Assembly (NCBI GenBank): GCA_905250115.1 | Contig: CAJNOI010000135.1 | Location: forward strand, 67,614-131,613 | DNA: 64,000 nt | Source: Adineta steineri | Lineage: Eukaryota > Rotifera > Eurotatoria > Adinetida > Adinetidae | Direction of reading: 5' to 3' | In this document: piece after piece, positions 26,101-35,275 of the stretch | How positions within the stretch are numbered: the first letter of the stretch is position 1 | How the letters are laid out: every line of letters begins with the position of its first letter | Translations under genes and position numbers: made by a program | Notes under the pieces: generated by a model | What the model was told of the DNA's origin: nothing | Seen by the model: the letters and a program-made list of their open reading frames with translations, nothing else | Databases searched by the model: none

Positions 26101-27855
26101 TGCATATATATTGTTACATAACCACTCTTTACACTCGAATTCATCATTATAATCTTGTCCAAAATTATCATAGTAAATAGATTGATTGATACCATTGCAA
26201 AAACGTTGAAATGGAATATTATCGTCTCGTCCGGTCATTGAACAGGCATCCTCTTTCAATATAGGGGACCAGCACGTATCTGTATTATGACATCTCACCC
26301 GATATTGATGGCTAAGTTGACAACTGTTTCGATAGGTCTCATCATCAGCATGGAAACAATCTTGTATACCATCCATGATGCGATGTACAGAAATAAATTT
26401 TGATGAGTTGTGACAGTTATATAATAACGAATGATTCGCATATTTTTTTGTTTTATTGGGTGAGATCCCATGAGAAATCAAGCAAGGACGAAAAACTTGT
26501 TCGATCAACCATATCAGTTCGTTCCAAGATCCGATTTCAATATCCAGTTTTGGTATTATTTTCGACATATTTATACAAGTGAGATTTTGACGGATTAACT
26601 CAGGCTTAATACAATCACATAACTGTTGATTGTAGCAAAGATAATCAGGTAGAAAAAACTCATCCATTTTCTGTCTTAAATAAGGCTCTTTATAAAAGAA
26701 ACGAATATGATCAGAATGAACTGGAATAGTTGGAAATTGGAAAAACGAATCACATTGTTTAAGGAACTCGTAGATTGATTCGTTCACCAGCCATATTTTC
26801 CATGAATTTCCATGAATTTGCTCGACGAGTCGAGTAAGACAAATCATAGCAATCCAACATTCGTCTGATAGATTACCGTTGGCTGTCATCGACTCTATCA
26901 GTAACCTATGTCGTCCATTATAACATTCATCAAATTTGTTGACACATTGGCCATCTCCACAGGGAAATGTACCCTTGTGCGCTCTGCAAGAATGTTCTTC
27001 ACAACGGAATGTTGGATCTTGGAAACATGATCTTATATAGAAGGCATTCGACACTTCATCGGAACGATCGAGGCAGTCTGCATCGCCTTCACCCTCTTCC
27101 CAGAGTTCGCTTGATATACATAATCCATTGTGGCATCGATATTCATTTTTCTCACATTCATTTATTTCCATATCGAAACAATATTCTTCATCGAGACCTT
27201 CATCAAAACAATCAACGATTCCGTTACACACTTCACGCCAATCAAGACACCAACTCTGCCCATTACGATGGCATTCTAGAAAAACATAGCATGGCATCTG
27301 TACTGTCACTTCAGATGACTCGGAAAATGCTGTCCTTTGACGAAAAGCTTCTTCAACAATTTGGTTGAAAGATCTACGGCCGCCGAAAGGAAACGAATAT
27401 TGGCATCGAGGGCCAAACCACGGTTCAGTGCAATTGTAGAGAACTTCATTAAATGCAGCATTCGGTTCAATTAAATAGAGTTCATATCGCTGAGCTACAT
27501 CAATTGAAATTGACCACGAGAGAAGTTGTTCTGAAGTAGTATGAGCCAGACGTAATTCTTCGAAACTTAGTTTTTGAGAAAGCGGATGAACAGAGGTTTC
27601 GGATGATTCTTCGAAATAGTTTACTGGGCGAAAACAGTACGGAATGACTTCATCAACCATATCTAATAATTTAGAATAAGCTGGTTTTTCACGATGAACA
27701 TGATAATTCAAACAATGATATTGTAGCGAATTGCTATTAATTGCTTCATTAGTATGGTATAAATTCAATTGACAAGTAGTAGTTGTCCATTGAATTAAAA
27801 TTATTAGAAGAAGCTGAAAAATTATTTTACCTTTGTTTAATGAACTTGTGTCCAT
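23161..27855 (-). CDS. LDLa/EGF-domain 7TM receptor
   Basis: Single exon of 1564 residues, stop TAA at 23161-23163. A signal peptide (IIFQLLLIILIQW, residues 11-23) is followed by a long cysteine-rich ectodomain. LDL-receptor class A-type modules are recognisable by C-x-D-x4-DE endings, e.g. CNGIVDCFDEGLDEEYC (about 210), DADCLDRSDE (about 258), CDGFWACADGRDEDKC (about 600) and CNNNNDCSLHDDEKFC (about 675). EGF-like modules follow (CMCPPSYYGHLC, CRCHSQWTGIQC, CVCPDQFFGINC, CICPACFFGDEC). The last 300 residues hold seven hydrophobic helices of a rhodopsin-like receptor, with ERIISVQ after TM3. LDLa modules on 7TM proteins occur in relaxin-type receptors, but those carry leucine-rich repeats rather than EGF modules. 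The ligand is unknown. Intron-free over 4.7 kb, unlike the sirtuin or glycoprotein genes. Confidence 0.88.
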   Translation of the reverse strand: MDTSSLNKGKIIFQLLLIILIQWTTTTCQLNLYHTNEAINSNSLQYHCLNYHVHREKPAYSKLLDMVDEVIPYCFRPVNYFEESSETSVHPLSQKLSFEELRLAHTTSEQLLSWSISIDVAQRYELYLIEPNAAFNEVLYNCTEPWFGPRCQYSFPFGGRRSFNQIVEEAFRQRTAFSESSEVTVQMPCYVFLECHRNGQSWCLDWREVCNGIVDCFDEGLDEEYCFDMEINECEKNEYRCHNGLCISSELWEEGEGDADCLDRSDEVSNAFYIRSCFQDPTFRCEEHSCRAHKGTFPCGDGQCVNKFDECYNGRHRLLIESMTANGNLSDECWIAMICLTRLVEQIHGNSWKIWLVNESIYEFLKQCDSFFQFPTIPVHSDHIRFFYKEPYLRQKMDEFFLPDYLCYNQQLCDCIKPELIRQNLTCINMSKIIPKLDIEIGSWNELIWLIEQVFRPCLISHGISPNKTKKYANHSLLYNCHNSSKFISVHRIMDGIQDCFHADDETYRNSCQLSHQYRVRCHNTDTCWSPILKEDACSMTGRDDNIPFQRFCNGINQSIYYDNFGQDYNDEFECKEWLCNNIYARCDGFWACADGRDEDKCSRTKCHLGTHACVDPLNFTVICLPHTRVNDGNDDCLGASDEQHECQRIYPPSEVPERFRCFRDTKCLVPSELCNNNNDCSLHDDEKFCKTHQFNCTNDSTYNRSEIEEVLCGLSEQKNRRRQYFSVHTSSNYPSLENGVVDESLYWLTEQHSIGNVNIHHSDINIWLWYCNRGLTVNTWITSNSFDKICMCPPSYYGHLCQYQNQRISLTLHMSSVDRHATYAIIIMLIDDNDEQQEINAYDQFVYITKESCSTKFDRYLLFPTRPKDLSKNYSIRIDAFEKNRITYVGSWHFPITFLFLPVNRVAISLILSNHIIQTSSNCLMTCNNGTCVKYLNKEKYFCRCHSQWTGIQCNIPINRQMCSHDSFYLGLVNNQSICVCPLHKFGSQCMFTSAYPANICQNNGQYIPADVTTPDSSYTCVCPDQFFGINCQYAKVNLDVSLIDMHIPSYIAAYFFTLSNKSDPLQAIILRKLTLFQDTATFHISVPFHMAIIQSSNKYYLAVLQQSLYTNISTVIRPSQECIPAEQLLNSTVMKMVQYRRIIFFHILCHTHTDLMCFIDPAYLCLCTNDHHANCMEFKRDRNFQCSLTKHCANGAQCVQDHPICPSTRICICPACFFGDECQFYAKALGSTLDEILGYELKRNTILSKQPITVIVSATITMIIFLTGIINCILSIIVFARQTSQKVGCGIYLLTASITSLAIMILFTLKFWLLFLSYQSILEQRGLQNILLLNCRVVEPLLKIMLYIDKWLHTCVAIERIISVQHGVSFDKQKSVKIAKYVIIMVILLNFAAYVPQIIELHVFTDKTEERNWCVITYSSIIQIYSFTLIIFHYAAPLIINFISAITIIIITTRQRTACQKKLSFKKHLVAKIKQYKHLLISPMIIIILTLPHLIISFILQCNKSTHLLWFYLLGYFLSFIPSTFLFLIFVLPSPIYNKEFKHVISYIRRRIHIMRLNASAL

Positions 27856-28340
27856 TATCGACCGCTTTTATTTATATATTTACTAGTCGTAAGAGTAGAG
27901 ACTGTCTATAGTCCAGAGAAACAAAAAGTTATATATTGTTAGTGAGAGAAAAACTTTTTCTGATGTGAATGTGAATGAACAATTACTGTCGTTGATACAC
28001 TTGTCTACTAGCAAATAAAAAACGTTAGAAAGAGAATAAAACCATGTTCAAACATCTAATAAACGTGCTAAAACGATAATGTTAGTTTCATGATAGTATA
28101 TAGTTACACATGTTAGAGAAAAAAATCAACATCAATTTAGTAATACTCTCTATATTGGCACTTCATGCTTTGCTGCAAATTTGTAGAATAATGATCATAT
28201 AACCATAATGTAAAGTCTGCCAAACAAGGAAAAATATACTCTATCCTGATACCAAACGATATATCAAAATAAAGTGTAACCTGATCTGTTGTGTTGCTGT
28301 CGTTTCCAGAATAAACTATTGAGAATCTCATAGTGAGTTT

Positions 28341-28502
28341 TGGGTGTAGCTGACGGTGTAAGTGTGGGTGTGCGTATGGGTGAGTATGGGTGTGAGTATG
28401 GATGTGGGTGTGTGTGGGTGTGGGTGTGGGTGGCTGTGGGTGAGGGTGTGGGTGTTTTACTCCTCTTTTATCCACAGTCTTATCCGCACTCTCACCCTCA
28501 AG
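28341..28502. repeat. long telomere-like element (copy A)
   Basis: About 110 bp of variant TGTGGG repeats are followed by the core ttttactcctcttttatcc, acagtc and a C-rich right arm (cactctcaccctcaag). The same core occurs at 30108, 33632 and, inverted, near 30221, so this is a defined repeat family and not only simple sequence. Confidence 0.7.
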
Positions 28503-28505
28503 CAG

Positions 28506-28700
28506 ATGGCCCAGAGTAAACGACTGTGCTTTTTATTTCACATTCTGGTCTCTGAAAACGCTTTGTTAGAAAACAAAATACACCGCAAGATTCAGGATGA
28601 AAAGCTCTACAAACCTTATCATAAAGTTTATTTCAATTGTGTACCTTTGTTTTCGAAAAAGTTAAAAATATGTGAGATCAATTGTAGAGGTAGGTTGTGA
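28506..28700 (+). pseudogene. conserved ORF fragment in duplication copy A
   Basis: A short reading frame from ATG 28506 (MAQSKRLCFLFHIL...) has a clear counterpart at 33670 with many substitutions but the same frame for about 55 codons (KIQ-EKLYKP, PLFSKK). No family is recognised. It may be an old gene fragment or an untranslated conserved tract. Confidence 0.3.
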
Positions 28701-29546
28701 TAGAATTTGTTTACTAATAAAATGTTTCCAGAGATTAGAATAAGAGATGCGAAGTGCGATGATTTATTCTGAGTTACCCGTTACTTTCTATGGAAAGCGA
28801 ATCGTCACCAAAGGGTTAACTTGAGTAGTTATTATGTAAAACTAGTTCGGTATCAATGTCTATCGACAGTATTGTTTTGTCACTTTTTATACGCTTTACT
28901 AAGTTCATATTTGTCATTCTTCTCAATTTTATACATTCAAATCTATTGTAAGAAAATTTCAATGGATTTTGCATTTCATTTTATATATTGCTTGCAATAA
29001 CGAACAGAAAAATTCTGCTTTAATATGAAATTCTAAATCATGCACAATGTCAAACATCTAGAGTAGATATAAAGTGTAGTTTCGACAACAAACCTCACTA
29101 CTTTATCGGCTCTCTTTCGGTAATGTAGATAATTTTAATATCGAGGTTCACCGAACAAGAGAAATCGAAAATATAATATTTTCATGAGTTTTATATTTAA
29201 CTTTATTGTAAAATGATATTCACTTGTTTTTTCATCAAATATAGAGCACGATAACTCATCAATCTGTTCGTTTTCTGGCTGACTATGCTATCAAAATACG
29301 ATTGAAAAGTTCGATTCTGTTGAAAGCAATCCAGATGACTTCAACTTCAGATAAGGTTCATAAACTGCAATATTGTCGTTATCTGTATAGATATAGCACA
29401 CGAGTCGATTCATCTTTCAATGTATCTATATATGTTTATTTCAGTCGGATGTTTAGTTTTATTAATTGATAAAAGAAAATTCACTCAAATATATCTTAAA
29501 AATTCTTGAATAAATATCACTGATGGAGTTGCATGGTGTATACTGA

Positions 29547-29854
29547 TCAATTGCGACATTGACATTGTAATCGACCATTATATAATCGACAAAAACCTTT
29601 TCTGTAACCGCGATCTTGACAGTGCTTTCTACATCGAGCTTCGTCTTTAAGTGAGCCGTCACAATAGAAATGACGAACGTCGCCATTCAATGCAGTTTCA
29701 TTTGCAAGCATCACTGAAAAATAAAAAATCGTTTAATGATTGATTACTCTCTCTAAACATAATCACTTGGGTTTTCACGGAGCTCATTCATCGCTTGAGC
29801 TACGAGCAACACAACAAAGAAGAGTAAAATGGATATTACTTTCATCGAAGTCAT
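29547..29854 (-). CDS. defensin-like secreted peptide, copy A
   Basis: Two exons, 29767-29854 and 29547-29713, around a 53-bp intron; 84 residues. Exon 1 encodes a signal peptide (VISILLFFVVLLVAQA) and the acidic start of a propeptide (NELREN). Exon 2 encodes the mature region, whose six cysteines follow C-x9-C-x3-C-x9-C-x8-C-x-C. This is the CS-alpha-beta defensin signature of invertebrate antimicrobial peptides, which act outside the cell on microbial membranes. The C-x3-C and C-x-C pairs and the Gly before Phe-Cys (GFC) are in place. The peptide ends CRN. The basic cluster RCRKHC is typical of such peptides. The gene is too short and too split for routine ORF calling. A paralogue lies at 34708-35015. 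TATA-like sequence at about 29960-29972. Confidence 0.82.
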
Positions 29855-30090
29855 ATTATCTATATACATCATATGATCATACTTATCTAAAATCTCTTAC
29901 TTATACACTTACCTAAATATATATCTATAAGATTGATTTATGAATACTAATGGTAGCAGAAGATATATATATAGAAGGAGAGACATCGTTGTGTTGTCAA
30001 ATGGGAATGGGAAAGTGGCCAGCAGGTGACAAGTAAGAGGGTGAATTATTACTTTTTTCGAAGCAAAGCCTATGGATTCGCAATGAAACT

Positions 30091-30258
30091 AGGGTGTGGG
30101 TGTGGGTTAGGGTGTTTTACTCCTTTTTTATCCACAGTCATATTCGAATCCACATCTATACCCACAACCTTGTTGGCTACAGGATGTATTGAGGGTGTGG
30201 GTCTGAGTGTTATTTTAGGTAAGAGAAGAGTAAAACACCCACACAACTAACACCCAAG
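30091..30258. repeat. facing pair of telomere-like elements
   Basis: Left unit: agggtgtgggtgtgggttag, core ttttactcc...atccacagtc, C-rich arm to about 30171. Right unit: gagggtgtgggtctgagtg, then the inverted core agaagagtaaaacacccacac. The two cores are opposed, so the whole 170 bp could fold back. Confidence 0.6.
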
Positions 30259-30340
30259 TCAACCAACACGGTATGGAAACAGTTGGTTTTGAGCCTTTCC
30301 GAAGTTTTCATGTTGGTAGAAACCCGAGTCGGAATTTCTA

Positions 30341-30408
30341 GAGTGTGGGTGGGTGTGAATATCGCGGTGGATACAAAACGGGCGGAACACTGACACCCAT
30401 ATCAACAT
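30341..30408. repeat. telomere-like two-arm element
   Basis: Left arm gtgtgggtgggtgtg, right arm acactgacacccatatc, with a spacer of about 35 bp. Same family as 20437. Confidence 0.55.
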
Positions 30409-30802
30409 CTAGCGATTTCATAGTGCTGTAACACCAATATTGCCACCGTCCTTATAATAAAAACACATGCAATTTTCTCACAAGCAACGATTCAATATTC
30501 ATATCTTTCTTACTGTTTTTGTAGTTGAAAGCGATGCCAAAATACGAATAAACTGTGTGAAAAAAAGCATCGTATTTCATATCTATTTTAAGAGATAAAA
30601 TCTTGCTGTGTTAAGCATAGATATGTTGGTATTTTTCTTGTTAATTTTAGTCAAACGACAAAGCAAGTAATCAGGGGTGGCGCAAGTCAGCCAATATTGA
30701 AGCAGTGTAACAAAAGCTTTTGAAGTAAAGAGATGAATTTCGCGATTTTTTTAGGGGTGTAGCATTATCTTTCTCAAAAACCTAAGAAGATTTGCAAGTT
30801 TC

Positions 30803-30872
30803 GAGGGTGGGTGTGGGTGATTGGGTGATTGTGTGTGTGTGCTTATTGTGTCTGTTATACCCACACCTACAT
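30803..30872. repeat. telomere-like two-arm element
   Basis: Left arm gagggtgggtgtgggtg, a GT run, then right arm tacccacacctac. Same family as 20437. Confidence 0.55.
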
Positions 30873-31579
30873 CTTCTTCCTCATCTTCAAGTAATAAAAT
30901 TATTTACGAAAGAGTATAAATCTCCAGTTGATCGGCGTAGGCATACGTCACAATGAGCATTTAATATTCATCAAATCAAATAGAGCAAAAGTAATAAAAA
31001 CTAATAAATAACATATTCTCATACAAAAAGGTAATGTCATCAGAAACATCATCATTCGTTAATCTATGATCTTTGCTATTATTTCAAATAGAGAAATTAT
31101 TTTATCTTTATTTTAACAAATAAACATACATAGAATCGTTATATTTCCAAAAAAAAAGAATAAAAAAAGATTTCTTTCTATAGTAGATAATGAGATAAAT
31201 CCTTAGTATATATATTAATCGATATTCTTTCTTATCACTACCCTCACATCGTCATGTAATATTATAAAAAATATATGAAAACTTTTTCAGATACTTTGTT
31301 CGTATCTATGATATCTGACTTTTTTTGTAAGTTACATAGAAAAAACCTAAAGAAGCAACATTTCCTAGAAAATAAATTTCTTTATTTTATAAAAATAAAG
31401 AGTTTTTATATTTATTCTTTCTTATAAAGAATAATAAAAATAATGAAATATCTGAAATTCCAATCAGATTAGACAAGTAAGAATCGACTAACAATACATG
31501 ATTGATGTTTTTTCATTAAATAGCCTGTTATAAGTTATTGTAAGTAATTGATCAACTTCTTTTTATCTCTCTTTGAACA

Positions 31580-31975
31580 CAGACATACCTGCTTTTTTTG
31601 TTGTTGATGATGAGTTTTTTGTTGTTGTGGATCCTGGATCTGCTGTTGTTGTTATTGTTGATGCTTTTACTGTTGTTAACAGCAATGTTGTTGACCCTTT
31701 TGATGTTGTCATCATTATTGTTGTTAAATTTGTTTCAACAACGTTTTCCTTTTTCGTGAGAATAATAGCTCTTACAATAGTAATGATCGCTATTATCATA
31801 ATAATAAATATGATCCACGTCAATTTACTTCGAATGCACACACATCTAAAATAATTTTCTTTTTAATTTATTCAAGCTCAGAATATACGTACAGTCTTGT
31901 CGATTCTGCAAGTTGTATTTTATCTATATCACTGTTAACTGACTGAGTCTACAAAGTAAAGAAAAAAAACAAGTT
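31580..31975 (-). pseudogene. orphan cytoplasmic/TM/Thr-rich stalk exons
   Basis: Two adjoining exons can be read on this strand: about 31893-31948 (TQSVNSDIDKIQLAEST...) with a GTACGT donor, then about 31580-31845 after a TTTTAG acceptor. The second begins CVCIRSK and has a strong membrane span (IIFIIMIIAIITIV), then a Thr/Ser-rich stalk, ending at a GTATGT donor. This is the N-terminal plan of the type II NHL protein at 45072-47730. No propeller exon follows, so it looks like a gene relic between the two duplication copies. A cryptic longer gene cannot be excluded. Confidence 0.45.
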
Positions 31976-32194
31976 ATTTTTTGTTTTTCCTGTAATAAAT
32001 TATATCACAAACACGTATTGTATTTTGTTTCTCCATTCGTAAAGCTTCGTCAAAGTTTTGTAATTTTATGAAAAGAAATCTGAAAAAATTCGAAAAAAGA
32101 TGATATAAAAAGTTTTCATTGCATAGAGTTTCTCTCTTATAAGATAGAATCACTTCGATATCACATAAAAACTATCTGGAACAATAAAGATTAA

Positions 32195-32973
32195 CCCAGT
32201 GAAAAATAATCATTAAATAGAAGGGTATAGAGTACGTTCCAAAAATAAAATCAGCTTTTTTTAAGAGAAAAAGCGTTCAACAAAATTTTGAACGTGTTCC
32301 AAAATGCAACGGTCAAGAATACATTCCGCTGTTTCCGGAACGCTTTTCTGATAATTATCATCTACATTCTCTACCATAATCCTCAAAGAGAAAGATGTAC
32401 ACGATTCGTCGAGAGACCTCTTCCAATGTAACTATACGAGCTCTATCCAATGATATGCTCAGATTTTCCATAACATAAACTATACAAACTATGACACGGG
32501 ACATTTTTTTTGAAAATCAGTTTTGTTAGTTGGGAAGTACAATTTATTGAATGTTCCGCCATTTTTTATGTTAATTTTAACATATCGTAATCCTGTACAG
32601 GCAGTTTTGAACTAAAACTGACGTTAAATTTAGATGAAAGTGTTCCACAATTTAGAGAACGGCGACATATCCCTTCTACTCTTTCTAGGAATAATATCAG
32701 ATTGTCGGGAATGCGTTCATCGGCTTAAAGAATTCGTTCTCTAGATGTCCCTGTCTTGAACGTCAAAGAACGCGATCTTATTTTGATAAAATGCTATCTG
32801 ACCGTTCCAAAACAGAACGGCAAAAGATAGGTTCTTCTAAACTCAGAAAGATTCTTTTCATTGACGAATACATTCACTAAACTGTGTGACGCGTTCTACA
32901 AATAGGAGACATGTTGCCGTATTTTCATGATTGTGCTTACTTTCGCTATTTTTCATAGATATCTTTCACCGGG
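32195..32973. mobile_element. piggyBac-like non-autonomous remnant
   Basis: Left end TTAA (32191-32194) followed by CCCAGTGAAAAATAATC; right end ATCTTTCACCGGG followed by TTGC (32974-32977), which could be a mutated TTAA. Ends beginning CCC...GGG inside TTAA duplications are the piggyBac pattern. The 779-bp interior has recurring gttccaaaa and gaacg words on both strands and no transposase frame. It lies within 10 bp of the start of duplication copy B. The terminal match is short and imperfect. Confidence 0.45.
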
Positions 32974-33463
32974 TTGCGTACATTATCGACCGTTTTTATT
33001 CTTATCATCGCTGTTTGTAAGAGTACAAACTATTTATACGCCAGAGACGCAATAACTTATATATTTTTAGTGAGAGAAAAACTTTTTCTGCTGCGATGTA
33101 AATGGGAATGAACAATTACTGTCATTGATAAACTTGTCTACTAGTAATAAAAAACAATAAAAAGAGAATAAAACCATGTTCAAACAACTAATAAATGTGT
33201 TAAAACGATAACGTTAGTTTCATGATATAATAGTATATAGTTACACATGTTAGAGAAAAACATCATCAATTTAGTCATACCCTCTGTATTGACATTTCAT
33301 GTTTTATTGCTAATATGTACAATAATAATCATATAATCATGGTATAAAATCTGTCAAACAAGGAAAACTATACTCTTTCCTGGTACCAAACGATATAACG
33401 ACATAGAATGTAACCTGATCTGTTGGATTACTGTCGGCTCCACAATAAACCACTGAGAATCTG

Positions 33464-33664
33464 AGGGTGAGTTTCGGGTGTGAGTGTGGATGTGGGTGAG
33501 GATGAGTATGGGTGAAGATGGGTGTGGGCTTAGGCTTATGTGTGGGTATGGGTGAGTATGTGAGAGGGTACGTGGGTGACGATGTGGGTAGGTGTGGATC
33601 TGGGTGAGAGTGTGGGTGATTTACTCCTCTTTTATCCACAGTCATATCCGCACCATCACCCTCA
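33464..33664. repeat. long telomere-like element (copy B)
   Basis: Equivalent of 28341-28502 with about 150 bp of variant TGTGGG/GGGTGA repeats, the core tttactcctcttttatcc and the right arm caccatcaccctcaag. The G-rich tract is longer than in copy A, showing expansion or contraction since the duplication. Confidence 0.7.
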
Positions 33665-33669
33665 AGCGG

Positions 33670-33987
33670 ATGGCCCAGAGTAAACGACTGTGCTTTTTAT
33701 TTCACATTTTAATCTCGGAAAACTTTCTATTAGAAAGCAAAACATACCACAAGATTCAAGTTGAAAAGCTCTACAAACCTAGTCGTAAAGCTTATTTCGA
33801 TTACACACCTTTGTTTTCAAAAAAGCAAAAATGCGTGCGATTAATTGCGGAGGTATGTTGTAATAGAATCTGTTTTCTAATAAAATGTTTCCAGAGATTA
33901 GAATATGAGATGCGAAGTGCGATGATTTATTCTGAGTTACCCGTTACTTTCTACAGGGAAAGAATCGTCACGAAAGGATTAACTTGA
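33670..33987 (+). pseudogene. conserved ORF fragment in duplication copy B
   Basis: Counterpart of 28506 with a longer open frame (106 codons from ATG 33670). Shares MAQSKRLCFLFHIL and PLFSKK. Unknown family; may not be translated. Confidence 0.3.
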
Positions 33988-34707
33988 GTAGTTATTATGT
34001 AAAACTAGTTTGGTATCAATGTCTATCGACAGTATTGTTTTGTCACTTTTTATACGCTTTACTAAGTTCATATTTGTCATTCTTCTCAATTTTATACATT
34101 CAAATCTATTGTAAGAAAATTTCAATGGATTTTGCATTTCATTTTATATATTGCTTGCAATAACGAACAGAAAAATTCTGCTTTAATATGAAATTCTAAA
34201 TCATGCGCAATGCCAAACATCTAGAGTAGATATAAAGTGTGTTTTAGACAGCAAACTTCACAACTTTATCGGTTCTCTTTCGGTAATGTAGATAATTTTA
34301 ATATCGAGGTTCACCGAACCAGATAAATCGAAAATATAATATTTTCATGAGTTTTATATTTAACTTTATTGTAAAATGATATTCACTTGTTTTTTCATCA
34401 AATATAGAGCATGATAACTCATCAATCTGTTCGTTCTCTGGCTGACTATACTATCAAAATACAACTGAGAAGTTCAGTTCTGTTGAAAGCGATCCAGATG
34501 ATTCTAACTTCAGATAAGGTTCATAAACTTCAATATTGTCATTGCCTGTATATATAGCAGATGGATTGATTCATCTTTCAATGTATGTATGCATATTTAT
34601 TCCAGTAAGATGTTTAGTTTTATTAATTCACAAAAGAAAATTCACTCAAATATATCTTAAAAATTCTTGGATAAATATTATTCATGCAGTTGTATAGCGT
34701 ATATTGA

Positions 34708-35015
34708 TCAATTGCGACAATGACATTGTAGACGACCATCATATGGTAGACAAAAGCCTGCTCTGTAACCGCGATCTCTACAGTACTTCATACATAGATT
34801 TTGGTCAAAAGTTGAGCCGTCGCAAAAGAAATAGCGAACGTCATCATTCAATACAGTTTCATTTACAAGCATCACTGAAAAATAGACAATCGTTTAGCGA
34901 TTAATAACTCTCTCTAATCATAATTACTTGAGTTCTCACGGAGCTCATTCATGGCTCCAACTGCCAGCAACAAAACAAAGAAGAATAAAATGGATGTCAC
35001 TTTTATGGAAGCCAT
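34708..35015 (-). CDS. defensin-like secreted peptide, copy B
   Basis: Two exons, 34928-35015 and 34708-34874, 53-bp intron, 84 residues. The signal peptide (VTSILFFFVLLLAVGA) and the NELREN start are close to copy A. All six cysteines of C-x9-C-x3-C-x9-C-x8-C-x-C are conserved, as are DRGYR, GFC, GRLQC and the final CRN, but 14 of the 40 residues of the cysteine core differ from copy A. Positions between Cys1 and Cys2 changed most (LKDEAR versus TFDQNL). Same CS-alpha-beta antimicrobial family; the net charge appears lower than copy A. The donor is GTAATT against GTGATT in copy A. Confidence 0.82.
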
Positions 35016-35275
35016 AGTGTCTAAATAAATGATATGACTATATTTATCTAAAATCGCTTCAGTTAAATACTCACCTGAATATATATGAGATTGATTGATT
35101 TCAATAAAGCCCAGAGATGATTTATAATTCTGATGATAAAATAAGACATATATATAGAAGGGGAGACATCGTTGTCTTATCACACGAATGGGAAATTGGC
35201 CACTAGATAATTGGAAAGAGCGGGGATTATGGCTTTTTCCTTGCGACGGCCTACGGATTCACAACGAAGCTGCAT

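Larger units (their letters stand above)
27853..30090. repeat. tandem segmental duplication, copy A
   Basis: Aligns by eye with 32981-35275 from just at the start codon of the 7TM gene (attatcgaccg) through the defensin-like gene to its promoter. A tract of about 190 bp (28852-29043) is identical to 34011-34203 to within what I can check by eye, while the coding exons differ clearly. A further homologous block lies at 30425-30680 (matching 36245-36510). Confidence 0.8.
29855..31500. other. intergenic region rich in telomere-like elements
   Basis: Upstream of defensin copy A. Contains G/C-arm elements at 30091-30258, 30341-30408 and 30803-30872, and the second block of the segmental duplication (30425-30680). 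No coding exon recognised. Confidence 0.5.
32981..35275. repeat. tandem segmental duplication, copy B
   Basis: Diverged copy of 27853-30090, offset by about 5.1 kb. It starts at the same cattatcgaccg that in copy A contains the complement of the 7TM gene's ATG, so the receptor itself was not duplicated. Contains the second defensin-like gene and a long telomere-like element (33464-33664). A second matching block is 36245-36510. Confidence 0.8.

Noticed and set aside
25731..27368. Alternative frames inside the LDLa/EGF receptor
   Set aside because: Shadows of the 1564-residue frame.
28137..28700. Pro/Thr/His-rich and Trp/Val/Gly-rich open frames through the G-rich tract
   Set aside because: They are translations of the TGTGGG-like repeat in both strands; the repetitive part is not protein evidence. 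Only the following 55 codons are kept as a weak conserved fragment.
33337..33645. Pro/His-rich open frame on the minus strand
   Set aside because: Same repeat artefact in duplication copy B.
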